Positions 37,507 through 49,438 of a stretch of DNA of 64,000 bases are shown in pieces; within the stretch, counting starts at the first letter, position 1; every line of letters starts with the position of its first letter. The notes below the pieces were generated by a model. The model made no database searches and was not told the origin of the DNA. It worked only from the letters and a program-made list of their open reading frames with translations. Source of the stretch: Aristolochia californica. Taxonomy: Eukaryota > Streptophyta > Magnoliopsida > Piperales > Aristolochiaceae. The stretch is taken from assembly GCA_029961685.1 (NCBI GenBank), contig JARWKL010000006.1:18725276-18789275 (forward strand), written 5' to 3'. The position numbers and the translations under genes are program-made.

Positions 37507-40243
37507 TCTCTCTTTCTGTTGATTGAAAAACCTATTATATAAAAAACTAAAAGAGTTTACAATCCTTAAAACTCACAAATACTTTTTGGAATTTTCTCTC
37601 TCAAGTTTTGTGCATATCCATTTTGGATGTTCAATTTTTTTTCAAATCTAAACTTAAGTTTTGTCTTTCCCATTTTTCTCATAAACAAAAACATAAGGCA
37701 AATAGATCACAACAAAATGAAAATTTTAGAGTTTATGTATGCAAAAAATTAAAAATTATAATAAATGAAAGTGAAGAAAATTATTTCACCCACTAAAAAT
37801 GAACACGTAAGTTTTGTTATCAATGTTTGGGAAATTCCACTTGTACAACCCCTAATAGCTTGGTGGAATTTTATGAGAAGAAGATTTCTAATTGATCTTA
37901 ACATGTTTTAAATGTGGATATGCTTGCCTGAAACATGTTGAAAATGTAAATGACCTAATGATCCAAAAATTTTGAGGTGTAGAAAAAATTAAATTCTAGT
38001 GTTAACGTGCAGTGGGATATTTACTAGAGCCAAACAACCCACATTTTGCCTATTTTACAAAAAGCGAACTAACAATCATAGATCATCGTAAATATTTTGA
38101 TCGATTAATGATGTGTACCAGCTATAATTTTTGTTCGAAATGACTTATGGTTTGAGAGTCAACACTCAGATAAAAATGGCTTGCCCCCCCTTATTTCAAT
38201 GATTGCAAAACCTAATATATAAAAAACTAAAAGAGTTTACAATCCTTAAAAATCATGGATACTTTTTGGAAAGATCTTTCTCAGTATTTGTGGATTTCAT
38301 TTTTGTATGTTCAATTATTTTTCAAATCCAAACTTGAGTTTTCACTCTCCCATTTTTCTCGTAAACATAATGATAAGGCAAATAGATAACAAAAAAATGA
38401 AAATTTTAGAGTTTATGTGTGCTAAAAATTGAAAACTATAATAAATGTAACTGAAGAAAATTATTTCACACAATAAAAATGAACACCAAAGTTTTGTTAT
38501 CCCTGTTTGGGAAATTTAACTAGTACAACCCCGAATAGCTTGGTGGAATTTTATAACAAAGAGATTTCTAATTGATCCTAACATGTTTCAAATGTGGATA
38601 TGTATGCCTGAAACATGTTGATGATTCAAATGACCTAATGATCCAAAATTTTCGAGTAGAAAAATTTAAATTCTCAAGTTAACGTGCGATGGGATATTTT
38701 CCAGAGCCAAACACTTTTTGCCTATTTTACGAAAAGTGAACCTAACAATCATAGATCATCATAAATGTTTTGATTGATTAATGATGTGTAACGGCTATAG
38801 GTTTTGTTAGAAATGGCTTTGGTTTGGGAGTCAACACTGAGTTAAAAATGTCTCGCCCCCCATTTCCGATAATTTCAAAACCTAATATATAAAAAACTAA
38901 AAGAGCTTAAACTTCTTAGAAATCATAGATACTTTTTGGAATTATCTCTATCACCATTTGTGAATTTCGAATTTGGATGTTCAAATTTTTTTCAAATCCA
39001 AATTCGAGTTTTCTCTCTCCCATTTTTCTCGTAAACAAAAAGATAAGGATAATAGATCACAACAACATGAAAATTTTAGAGTTTATGTATGTAAAAAATT
39101 GAAAACTATAATAAATGTAAGTGAAGAAAGTTATTTCATGCACTAAAAATGAACACCAAAGATTTATTATCCATGTTTGGAAAATTCCACTAGTACAACC
39201 AATAATAGCTTGGTGGAATTTTATATGAAAGAGATTTCTAATTGATCCTAACATGTTTTAAATGTAGATATGCATGACTGAAACATGTTGAAGATGCAAA
39301 TGACCAAATGATCCAAAAATTTTAAGGAGTAGAAAAAATTAAATTTTCAAGTTAACATGTTGTAGGATATTTACCAAAGCCAAACAACCCACTTTTTGTC
39401 TATTTTAAAACATACGGACCTAACAATCATAGATCTTCATAAATGTTTTGATCGGTTAATGATGTGTAAATGCTATAATTTTGTTTAGAAATGACTTATG
39501 GTTTGGGAGTCAACACTCAGATAAAAATGCCTCGTTTCCCCTTAATATATAAAAAAATAAAAGATTTTACAATCCTTAAAAATCATAAATACTTTTTGGA
39601 ATGATCTCTCTCAGCATTTGGGCATTTTCTTTTTTGATGTTCAATTTTTTTTCAAATCCAAACTTGAGGTTTCACTCTCCCTTTTTTCTCGTAAACAAAA
39701 AGATAAGGCAAAATGACAACAAACTGAAAATTTTAGAATTTATGAATGCAAAAAATTAAAAAATAAAATAAATGTAAGTGAAGAAAATTATTTCAACACT
39801 AAAAATGAACACCAAAGTTTTGTTTTCCATGTTTGGGAAATTCCACTAGTACAACCCCTAATAGCTATGTGGAATTTCATAAGAAAGAGATTTCTAATTG
39901 ATCCTAACATGTTTTAAATGTGCATATGCATGCCTGAAACATGTTGAAGATGCAAATGACCTAATGATCCAAAAATTTCAAGGAGAAGAAAAAATTAAAT
40001 TCTCAAGTTAAAGTATTGTGGGATATTTACTAGAGCCAAACCGCCCACTTTTTGCCTATTTTACAAAAACCGGACCTAACAATCATAGATCATCGTAAAT
40101 GTTTTGATCGATTAATGATGTGTAACGGATATAAGTTTTGTTAAAAATGACTTGTGGTTTGGGAGTCAGCACTCAGTTAAAAATGCCTCGCCCCCCTTTT
40201 CTGATGATTGGAAAACCTAATATATAAAAAATTAAAAGAGTTT

Positions 40244-40611
40244 ACAATCCTTAAAGATCACAGGTACTTTTTGGAATTATCTCTCTCAACATTTGTGCAT
40301 TTCCATTTTGAATGTTCAATATTTTTTCAAATCCAATCTTGAGTTTTTACTCTCCTATTTTTCTCGTAAACAAAAAGATTATGCAAATAGATCACAACAA
40401 AATGAAAATTTTAGAGATTATGTATGTACAATCCTTAAAGATCACAAGTACTTTTTGGAATTATCTCTCTCAACATTTGTGCATTTCCATTATGAATATT
40501 CAATATTTTTTCAAATCCAATCTTGAGTTCTTACTCTCCTATTTTTCTCGTAAACAAAAAGATTATGCAAATAGATCACAACAAAATGAAAATTTTAGAG
40601 ATTATGTATGT
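40244..40611 (+). repeat. Perfectly adjacent 184-bp tandem duplication inside a B monomer
   Basis: The block starting ACAATCCTTAAAGATCACA at 40,244 is repeated at 40,428 and ends with GAGATTATGTATGTA each time. Copies 40,244-40,427 and 40,428-40,611 differ at only a handful of sites, including CAGGTAC against CAAGTAC and CATTTTGAATG against CATTATGAATA. The rest of the array lacks this duplication, so it is a recent local event. It explains the 862-bp anchor spacing here. Confidence 0.93.
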
Positions 40612-41924
40612 AAAAATTTGAAAACTATAATAAATGTAAAGGAAGAAAATTATTTCAGAAACTAAAAATGAACACTAAATTTTTGTAATCCATGTTTGTG
40701 AAATTCCAGTAGTAATACCCCTAATTGCTTGGTGGAATTTTATAAGAAAGAGATTTCTAATTGATCCTAACATGTTTTAAATGTTGATATGTATGCCTGA
40801 AAGATGTTGAAGTTGCAAATGACCTAATGATCCGAAAATTTCAAGGATTTGAAAAAATTAAATTCTCAAGTTAACGTGTTGTGGGATATTTACTAGAGCC
40901 AAGTAACCCATTTTTTCCCCGATGAAAAAAAGCGGACCTAACAATCATAGATCATCGTAATGGTTTTGATCGATTAATGATGTATAACTGCTATAATTTT
41001 TTGTTAGAAACGACTTATGGTATGGGAGGCATGACTAACTTAAAAATGTCTTGCCCCCCCTTTCCGATAATTGCAAAACCTAATATATAAAGAATTAAAA
41101 GAATTTAGAATCCTTAAAAAACAAATATATTTTTGGAATTATCTCTCTCAGCATTTGTGCATTTCCATTTTGGATGTTCATTTTTCTTTCAAATGGAAAC
41201 TTGAGTTTTCACTCTCCCATTTTTCTCGTAAACAAAAAGATAAGGCAAACAGATAACAACAAAATGAAAATTTTATATTTGATGTATGCAAAAAATTGAA
41301 AGCTATAACAAATGTCAGTGAAGAAAATTATTTCATGCACTAAAAATGAACACCAAAGTATTGTTATCCATATTTGGGAAATTCCACTAGTACAACCTCT
41401 AATATCTTGGTGGAATTTTATAAGAAAGAGATTTCTAATTGATCCTAACATGTTTTAAATGTCGATATGTATCCCTGAAACATGTTGAAGATGCAAATGA
41501 CCTAATGATCTAAAAACTTCCAGGGGTAGAAAAAATTAAATTCTAAAGTTAACGTATGGTAGGATATTTACCAGAGCCAAATAACCCACTTTTTGCTAGT
41601 CGAAAAAAAACGGACCTAACAATCATAGATCGTCGTAATAGTTTTGATCGATTAATGATGTGCAACGGCAACAATTTTTTGTTAGAAATGACTTATGGTT
41701 TGGGTGTCATCACTCAGTTAAAAATGCCTCGCCCCCCGTTGTCCGTTGATTGCAAAACCTAATATATAAAAAACTAAAAGAGTTTACAATCCTTAAAAAT
41801 CAACGATACTTTTTGGAATTATCTCTCTCAAGATTTGTTCATTTCAATTTTGGTTCCATTTTATTTCAAATCCAAACTTGAGTTTTCACTCTCCCATTAT
41901 TCTCGTAAACAAAAGATAAGGCAA

Positions 41925-41965
41925 ATAGATCACAACAAAATTTTCTAATTGATCCTAACTTGTTT
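41925..41965 (+). repeat. Truncated B monomer (about 165-bp deletion)
   Basis: At about 41,940 ATCACAACAAAAT joins TTTCTAATTGATCC. The blocks for GAAAATTTTAGAGTTTATG, GAACACCAAAG and CCCCTAATAGC are missing. The anchor spacing drops to about 511 bp, consistent with the loss. Confidence 0.85.
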
Positions 41966-42241
41966 TAAATGTGGATATGCATGCCTGAAACATGTTGAAG
42001 ATGGAAATGACCTAATGATCCAAAAATTTGAAGGTGTAGAACAAATTAAATTCTCAAGTTAACATGCGGTGGGATATTTACCAGAGCCAAATAACCCACT
42101 TTTTAGCCTATTTTACAAAAGGCGAATGTAACAATCACAGATCATCATAAATGTTTTGATTGATTAAAGATGTGTAACGGCTATAATTTTTGTTTGGAAT
42201 GACTTATGGTTTGGGAGTTAACAATCAGTTAAAAATGCCTC

Positions 42242-42242
<1 letters not shown>

Positions 42243-42273
<31 letters not shown>
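42243..42273 (+). repeat. Expanded poly-C run (31 C) in B monomer
   Basis: Thirty-one uninterrupted Cs after AAAAATGCCTCA and before ACTTTTCCGATGATTGC. Unexpanded monomers have about 6-8 Cs at this same place. Confidence 0.95.
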
Positions 42274-42776
42274 ACTTTTCCGATGATTGCAAAACCTAAT
42301 ATATAGAAAACTAAAAGAGTTTCCATTTCTTAAAAATCACAAATACTTTTTGGAATTACCACTCTCAGCAATTGTGAATTTCCATTTGGATGTTCAATTT
42401 TTTTTCAAATCGAAACTTGAGTTTTCACTCTCCCATTTTTCTCATAAAATAAAGATATGGCTAATAGACCACAACAAAATAAAAATTTTAGAGTTTACGT
42501 AACGAAAAAATTGAAAACTAAAAGAAATGTAACTAAAGAAAATTATTTCACACACTAAAAATGAACACCAAAGTTTTGTTATCCATGTTTGGGAAATTCC
42601 ACTAGTACAAGCCCTAATAGCTATTTAAAAGTTTATAAGAAAGAGATTTCTAATACATCCTCACATGTTTTAAAGTGGATACGCAATTGAAGATGCAAAT
42701 GACCTAATGATCTGAAAAATTTTGAGTAGAAAAAATAAAATTCTCTAGTTAATGTGTGGTGAGATTTTTACTAGAG

Positions 42777-43456
42777 CCAAACAACCCACTTTTTGCCTAT
42801 TTTACAAAAAGTGGACCTAACAATCATAGATCATCATAAATGTTTTGATCGATTAATGATGTGTAACAACTATAATTTTTTTTAGAAATGACTTATGGTT
42901 TTGGAGTCAACACTCAGTTAAAAATGCCTCGCCCACTCTTTTGATGATCGCAAAACCCTATCTATAAAAAAATAAAAGATTTTACAATCCTTAAAAATCA
43001 GAGATACATTTTGGAATTATCTCTCTCAGCATTTGTGCATTTCAATTTTGGATGTTCAATTTTTTTTCAAATCCAAACTTGAGTTTTAACTCTCCCATAT
43101 TTCTCGTAAACAAAAAGATAAGGCAAATAGATCACAACTAAATGAAAATTTTAGAATTTATGTATGCAAAAAATGGAAAACTATAATAAATGTCAGTGGA
43201 GAAAATTATTTCACACACTAAAAATGAACACTAAAGTTTTGTTATCCATGTTTGGGAAATTCCACTAGTACAAACCCGTAATAGCTTGGTGGAATTTTAT
43301 GAGAAAGAGATTTCTAATTTATCCAAACATGTTTTAAAAGTGGATAAGCATGCCTGAAACATGTTGAATATGCAAATGACCTCATGATCCAAAGATTTCA
43401 AGGAGTAGAAAAAATAAAATTCTCAAGTCAACGTGTGGATGGATTTTTACTAGAGC
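42777..43456 (+). repeat. Representative complete B monomer (about 680 bp)
   Basis: Unit measured from the CCAAACAACCCAC anchor at 42,777 to the base before the next anchor. It contains the B-specific segment with GATCGATTAATGATGTG near 42,848, a short unexpanded C-rich site near 42,932, AAAATCAGAGATACATTTTGG near 42,995, GAGTTTTAACTCTCCC near 43,081, GATAAGGCAAATAGATC near 43,117 and the conserved dyad near 43,326 in mutated form. Confidence 0.85.
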
Positions 43457-43477
43457 GAAACAACCCAATTTTTGCTT

Positions 43478-43670
43478 ATTTTACAAAAAGTGGACCTAAC
43501 AATCATAGATCATCATAAATGTTTTGATCGATTAATGATGTGTAGCAGCTATAAGTATTGTTAGAAATGACTTATGGTTTGGGAGTCAACACTCAGTTAA
43601 AAATGCCTCACCCCCCTTTTTTCGATGATTGCAAAACCTAATATATAAAAAACCAAAAGACTTTACAATC
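43478..43670 (+). repeat. B-specific segment (about 195 bp), representative copy
   Basis: This stretch lies between GCTTATT and CCTTAAAAATCAC and has no counterpart in A monomers, where GCCTAT runs directly into CCTTCAAAATCAC. It starts at TTTACAAAAAGTGGACC, includes AATCATAGATCATCATAAAT, GATCGATTAATGATGTG and GGTTTGGGAGTCAACACTC, then the C-run and ACCTAATATATAAAAAACC. It was either inserted in B or lost from A. The sequence alone does not fix the direction. Confidence 0.82.
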
Positions 43671-45632
43671 CTTAAAAATCACAAAATCTTTTTGGAATTA
43701 TCTGTCTCACTATTTGTGCATTTCCATTTTGGATATTCAATTTTTTTTCAAATCCAAACTTGAGTTTTCTCTCTCCTAGTTTTTTGTAAAAAAAAAGATA
43801 AGGCAAATAGATCACAACAAAATGAAAAATTTTAATTTTTTGTATGCAAAAAATAAAAAATTATAATAAATGTAAGTGAAGAAAATTATTTCGCGCAATA
43901 AAAATGAACTCCAAAGTTTTGTTATCTTTGTTTGGGAAATTGCACAAGTACAACCCCTAATGGCTTGGTGGAATTTTATAAGAAAGAGATTTCTAATTGA
44001 TCCTAACAAGTTTTAAATGTGATATGCATGCCTGAAACATGTTGAAGATGCAAATGACCTAATGATCCAAAAATTTCGAGTAGAAAAAATTAAATTCTTA
44101 AGTTAATGTGAGGTGGGATATTTACTAGAGCCAAACGACCCAATTTTTGCCTATTTTACAAAAAGCGACCGAACAATCATAGATCATTGTATATGTTTTG
44201 ATCGATTATTGATGTGTAACGGCTATAAATTTTGTTAGAGATGACTTATTGATTGGGAGTCAACAATCAGTTAAAAATGCCTCGCCCCCCTTTTCTGATG
44301 ATTGCAAAACCTAATATATAAAAAACTAAAAGAATTTAAAATCCTTAAAAATCATATATACCTTTTGGAATTATCTCTCTTAGCATTTGTGCAATTCCAT
44401 ATTGGATGTTCAATTTATTTTCAAATCCATACTTGAGTTTTCACTCTCCCATATTTCTCGTAAACAAAAAGATAAGACAAATAGATCTCGACAAAATTAA
44501 AATTTTAGAGTTTATGTTCGCAAAAAATTGAAAACTATAATAAAGGTAAGTGAAGAAAATTATTTCATACACTAAAAATGAACACCAAAAATTTGTAATC
44601 CATGTTTGGGAAATTCCACTAGTACAACCCCTAATAGCTTAGTAGAATTTTATAAGAAAGAGATTTCTAATTGATACTAACATATTTTAAATGTTGATAT
44701 GCATGCCTGAAACATGTTGAAGATGCAAATGACCTAATGATCTGAAAATATCAAGGAGTAAAAAAAATTAAATTCTTAAGTTAACGTGTGGTGGGATATT
44801 TACCATTGCCAAACTACCGACTTTATGCCTTTTTTACAAAAACTGGACCTAACAATAATAGATCATCGTAAATGTTTTGATCAATTAATGATTTGTAACG
44901 ACTATAATTTTTGTAAATGACTTATGGTTTGGGAGTCAACAGTTAGATGAAAATGGCTCGGCCCTCCTTTTCCGATGATTGCAAAACCTAATATATAAAA
45001 AACTAAAAGAGTTACAATTCTTAAAAATCACAGATACTTTTTGGAATTATCTCTCTCTGCATTTGTGCATTTTCATTTTGGATGTTCAATTTGTTTTCAA
45101 ATCCAAACTTGAGTTTTCACTCTCCCATTTTTCTCGTTAGCAAAATGATATGGCAAATCGATCACAACAAAAAGAAAATTTTACAGTTTATGTATGAAAA
45201 AAATTGAAAACTATAAAAAATGTAAGTGAAGAAAATTATTTCACGCACTAAAAATGAATACCAAAGTTTTGTTATCTACGTTTTGGAAATTCCATTAGTA
45301 CTACCCCTAATAACATGGTGGAATTTTATAAGAAAGAGATTTCTAATAGATCCTGACATGTTTTAAAGTGGACATGTATGCCTGAAACATGTTGAAGATT
45401 CAAATGACCTAATGATCACAAAAATTTGAGTAGAAAAAATTAAATTCTCAAGTTAACATGCTGTGGGTAATTTATCAAAGCCAAACAACCTTCTTTTTGT
45501 TGATTTTACAAAAAGCGAACCTAACAATCATAGATCATCGTAAATGTTTTGATCAATTAATGATGTGCAACGACTTAAAATTTTGGTAGAAATGACTTAT
45601 CGTTTGGGTGTCAACACTCAACAAAAAATGTC

Positions 45633-45633
<1 letters not shown>

Positions 45634-45663
<30 letters not shown>
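45634..45663 (+). repeat. Expanded poly-C run (30 C) in B monomer
   Basis: Thirty uninterrupted Cs between AAAAAATGTCT and TTTTCCTATGACTGC, at the standard C-run position of the unit. Confidence 0.95.
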
Positions 45664-46331
45664 TTTTCCTATGACTGCAAAACCTAATATATAAAATACT
45701 AAAAGAGTTTAGAATCCATAAAAATCACAAATATTTTTAAGAATTATCTCTATCAGCATTTGTGCATTTCCATTTTGGATGTTCAATTTTTTTTCAAATC
45801 CAAACTTGAGTTTTCACTCTCCCATTTTAATCGTAAACAAAAAGAAAGGCAAATAGATCACAACAAAATGACAATTTTGAGAGTTTATGTATGCAAAAAA
45901 TTGAAAACTATAATAAATGTAAGTGAAGGAAATTATTTCACATACTAAAAATGAACAACAAAGTTTTGTTATCCATGTTTGAAAAATTCCACTAGTACAA
46001 CCCCTATTAGCTTGGAGGAATTTTATAAGAATAAGATTTCTAATTGATCCTAACATGTTTTAAACGTGGATATGCATGCCTGAAACATGTTGAAGAAGCA
46101 AATGACCTAATGATCGAAAAATTTCGAGTAGTAAAAATTAAATTCTCAAGTTAATGTGTGGTGGTATATTTACTAGAGCCAAACAACCCATATTTTTGCC
46201 TATTTTACAAAACGTGGACCTAACAATCATAGATCATCATAAATGTTTTGATCGATTAATGATGTGTAATGACTATAATTTTCTTAGAAATGACTTATGG
46301 TTTGAGTCTACACTCAATTAAAAATGACTTC

Positions 46332-46370
46332 CCCGCCCCCCCCACCCCCCCCCCCCCCCCCCCCCCCCCC
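46332..46370 (+). repeat. Expanded interrupted poly-C run in B monomer
   Basis: A C-tract of about 39 bp broken by one G and one A, followed by ACTCCTTCCCTTTTTCGATG. The interruptions suggest an older expansion than the pure runs. Boundary positions are accurate to within a base or two. Confidence 0.9.
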
Positions 46371-46659
46371 ACTCCTTCCCTTTTTCGATGATTGCAAAAC
46401 CTAATATATAAAAAACTAAAAGAGTTTACAATCCTTAAAAATCACAGATACTTTTTGGAACTATCACTCTCAGTATATGTGTATTTCCATTTAGGATGTT
46501 CAACTTTTTTTCAAATCCAACCATGACTTTTCACTCTCCCTTTTGTCTCGTAAATAAAAAGATAAGGCAAATAGATTACAATAAAATGAAAATGTTAGAG
46601 TTTATGTATGCAAAAAATTGAAACAATAATAAATTTAAGTGAAGAAAATTATTTGACTC

Positions 46660-46960
46660 ACTAAAATGAACTCCAAATAGCTTGGTGGAATTTTATTAGA
46701 AAGAGATTTCAAAAATGTGGATGTGCATGCCTAAAACAAGTTGAAGATGCAAATGACCTAATGATCCAAAAAATTCAAGGAGTATAAAAATTTAATTTTA
46801 AAGTTAACATGCGGTGGGATATTTACCAGAGGCAAACAACCCACTTTTTTGCCATTTTTATAAAAAGCGGACGTAACAATCATAGATCATCATAGATGTT
46901 TTGATCTATTAATGATGTGGAACGACTATAATTTTTGTTAGAAATGATTGCAAAACCTAA
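46660..46960 (+). repeat. B monomer with two deletions, including loss of the C-run
   Basis: Near 46,676 GAACTCCAAA joins TAGCTTGGTGG, dropping about 55 bp. Near 46,944 TTGTTAGAAATGA joins TTGCAAAACCTAAG, dropping about 60 bp that normally hold TTATGGTTTGGGAGTC and the C-run. The GAACTCC here is the A-type marker inside a B unit, also seen at about 43,905 and 47,227. Confidence 0.8.
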
Positions 46961-48926
46961 GATACAAACAACTAAAAGAGTTTACATTCCTTAAAAATCA
47001 CAGATACTTTTTGGAATTATCTCTCTCTGCATTTGTGCATTTCCATTTTGGATGTTCAATTTTGTTTTCAAATCCAAACTTGAGTTTTCACTCTTACATT
47101 TTTCTCGTAAACTAAAAGATAAGGCAAATAGATCGCAAGAAAATGAAAATGTTAGAGTTTATGTATGCAAAAATTTGAAACAATAATAAATTTAAGTGAA
47201 GAAAATTATTTGACGCACTAAAAATGAACTCCAAAGTTTTGTTATCAATGTTTGGGAAATTCCACTTGTAAAACCCCTACTAGCTTGGTTGAATTTTATA
47301 AGAAAGAGATTCTAATTGTTCCTAACATGTTTTAAATGTGGATATATATGCCTGAAACATGTTGAAAATGCAAATGACCTAATGATCCAAAAATTTAATT
47401 CTCAAGTTAACGTGAGGTGGGATATTTACCAGAGCCAAACAACCCACTTTTTGCCAATTTTAAAAAAAGTAGACGTAACAATCAAAAATCATCGTAAATA
47501 TTTTGTTGGATTAATGTTGTGCAAAGGCTATAAGTTTTGTTAGAAATGACTTATGGTTTGGAAGTCAACACTCAGTTAAAATTGCCTCACCCCCCTTTTT
47601 CAAATGATTGCAAAACCTAATATATAAAAAACTAAAAGAGTTTACAATCCTTAAAAATCATAAATACTTTTTGGAATTATCTCTCTCAACATTTGTCCAT
47701 TTCCATTTTGGATGTTCAGTTTTTTTTCAAATCCAAATATAAGTTTTCACTCTCATTTTTTTCTTGTAAACAAAAAGATAAGGCAAATAGATCACAATAA
47801 AATGAAAATTTTAGAGTTTTTGTATGCAAAAAATCGAAAATTTATAATAAATGTACGTGAAGAAAATTATTTCAGGCACTAAAAATGAACACCAAAGTTT
47901 TGTTATCCATGTTTGGGAAATTTCACTAGTACAACCCCTAGTAGCTTGGTGGAATTTTATAAGAAAGAGATTTCTAATTGATCCTAACATTTTTTAAATG
48001 TGCTTATGGAAGCCTGAAACAAGTAGAAGATGCAAATGACCAATGATCCAAAAATTTCAAGCACTAGAAAAAATTAAATTCTAAAGTTAAAGTGCGGTGG
48101 AATATTTACCAGAGCCAAACAACCCACTTTTTTCTTATTTTACAAAATGTGGACCTAAAAATCGTAGATCATCATAAATGTTTTGATTGATTATTGATGT
48201 GTAACGACTATAAATTTTGTTATAAATGACTTATGGTTTGGGAGTCAACACTCAATAAAAAATGGCCCGCCCCCCCTTTTCGAAGAATGCAAAACCTAAT
48301 ATATAAAAACATAAAAGATTTTAAAATCCTTAAAAATCACATATACTTTTTGGAATTATCTCTCTCGGCATTTGTTTATTTCCATTTTGGATGTTCAATT
48401 TTTTTTCAAATCCAAACATGAGTTTTCACACTCCCATATTTCTCGTAAAAAAAAGATAAGGCAAAAACAATAAAATGAAACTTTTAGAGTTTATGTATAC
48501 AAAAAAATGAAAACTATAATAAATGTAAGTTAAGAAAATTATTTCACACACTAAAATGAACACTAGAGTTTTGTTATCCATGTTTGGGAAATTCCAATAG
48601 TACAACCACTAATAGCTTGGCGGAATTTTATAAGAAAGAGATTTCTAATTGATCCTTAAATGTTTTAAATGTCGATACACATGCCTGAAACATGTTGAAG
48701 ATGCAAATGGCCTAATGATCCAAAAATTTTGAGTAGAAAAAATTAAATTCTCAAGTTAACGCGCGGTCTAATATTTTTACCAGAGCCAAACATCCCACTT
48801 TTTGCCTATTTTACAAAAAGCGGACCTAACAATCATAGATCATCGTAAATGTTTTGATTGATTAATGATGTGTAATGACAATAATTTTTTTTAGAAATGA
48901 CTTATGGTTTGGGAGTCAACACTCAA

Positions 48927-49259
48927 TTAAAAATGTCTCATCCCCCCCACCCCCCCCTTTTCTGATGGATTAGCTGACGTTGTGGCTTCCTTTTCTCGCG
49001 ATGGAGATCCGGTAGAAGTCCCGAAGGAGCTTGGCATTTCATGCCATTGAGTGAGTTCTTTTAACTCTTCAGTTAATTCTTTAACCTTGAGTTGTAAGAC
49101 TTCTCCACTTAACCCGTAACGGGCACAATTCTCATGTATGTCTCCTCGTTCTGAAAGAACTAAAAGACTGTCGAATAGTGACTGTAGGGTTGAGAGCAAT
49201 ACCGTGAGTGTGGCAATTACTGCTGCTAGGTCCGTCGGGGTGCTGCTGAGGGGATCCAT
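48927..49259 (-). pseudogene. Viral ORF truncated by the junction and fused to satellite
   Basis: An open frame of 110 codons from ATG 49,259. The first 98 or so codons are viral: MDPLSSTPTDLAAVIATL, then a Leu-rich amphipathic stretch (about residues 12-35), and a coiled-coil-like segment LQLKVKELTEELKELTQW at about residues 55-72, then a Ser/Thr/Glu-rich linker. At 48,967 the frame crosses into the satellite and reads the antisense C-run as Gly codons before a TAA. The 3' part of the viral gene is therefore lost. The coiled coil is compatible with a second structural or transactivator-type protein, but I do not recognise the family. Confidence 0.5.
48942..48957 (+). repeat. C-run beside the pararetrovirus junction
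   Basis: Seven Cs, one A, then eight Cs, in the monomer interrupted ten bases later by the viral insert. It is the normal C-run position, and the following TTTTCTGATG is normal B sequence. Confidence 0.9.
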
Positions 49260-49438
49260 TTTACCTGTCTATAACACAAGAAAGAAAATTCTTCGAATGG
49301 TAAGAGTATAAGGTAATTATAAAGTTCTCTGTCATACATGATGCAGGAGTAGAGAAAGTAATTTATGACAATAGTGGGAGATAAATCACCACGTTGGCTG
49401 CCATTTGTAGATCGGGAAGGCAAAAGCATAACCGAATA
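49226..49438 (-). other. Post-coat-protein spacer with a doubtful 67-codon frame
   Basis: Between the coat-protein stop and the last viral frame lie about 180 bp. An open frame starts at ATG 49,429 (product begins MLLPSRSTNGSQRG) and ends at 49,226, overlapping the next frame by 34 bases. It has no domain or composition I recognise, and a second short frame (MAANVVIYLPLLS) overlaps it, so this may be untranslated. No protease or reverse-transcriptase sequence follows the coat protein, unlike the usual caulimovirid order. Confidence 0.4.

Larger units (their letters stand above)
36329..48967 (+). repeat. Satellite array, subfamily B (about 675-bp monomer), left part
   Basis: Tandem units in the same orientation as subfamily A. 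Anchors at about 38,031, 38,707, 39,381, 40,037, 41,578, 42,089, 42,777, 43,457 and 44,133 give a typical step of 656-688 bp, with outliers explained by a local duplication and deletions. B keeps the A backbone but has about 195 extra bp between GCCTAT and CCTTAAAAATCAC. The extra segment contains GATCGATTAATGATGTG, GACTTATGGTTTGGGAGTC, a C-run and AAAACCTAATATATAAAA. B also has GAGTTTTCACTCTCCC and AAGATAAGGCAAATAGATC where A has a shorter text, and GAACACC for GAACTCC. No gene is seen here. Confidence 0.96.

Noticed and set aside
40312..40665. Longest B-array open frame (117 codons) with an internal repeat
   Set aside because: The internal repeat is the 184-bp tandem duplication, and the frame has no domain and no conservation in neighbouring units.
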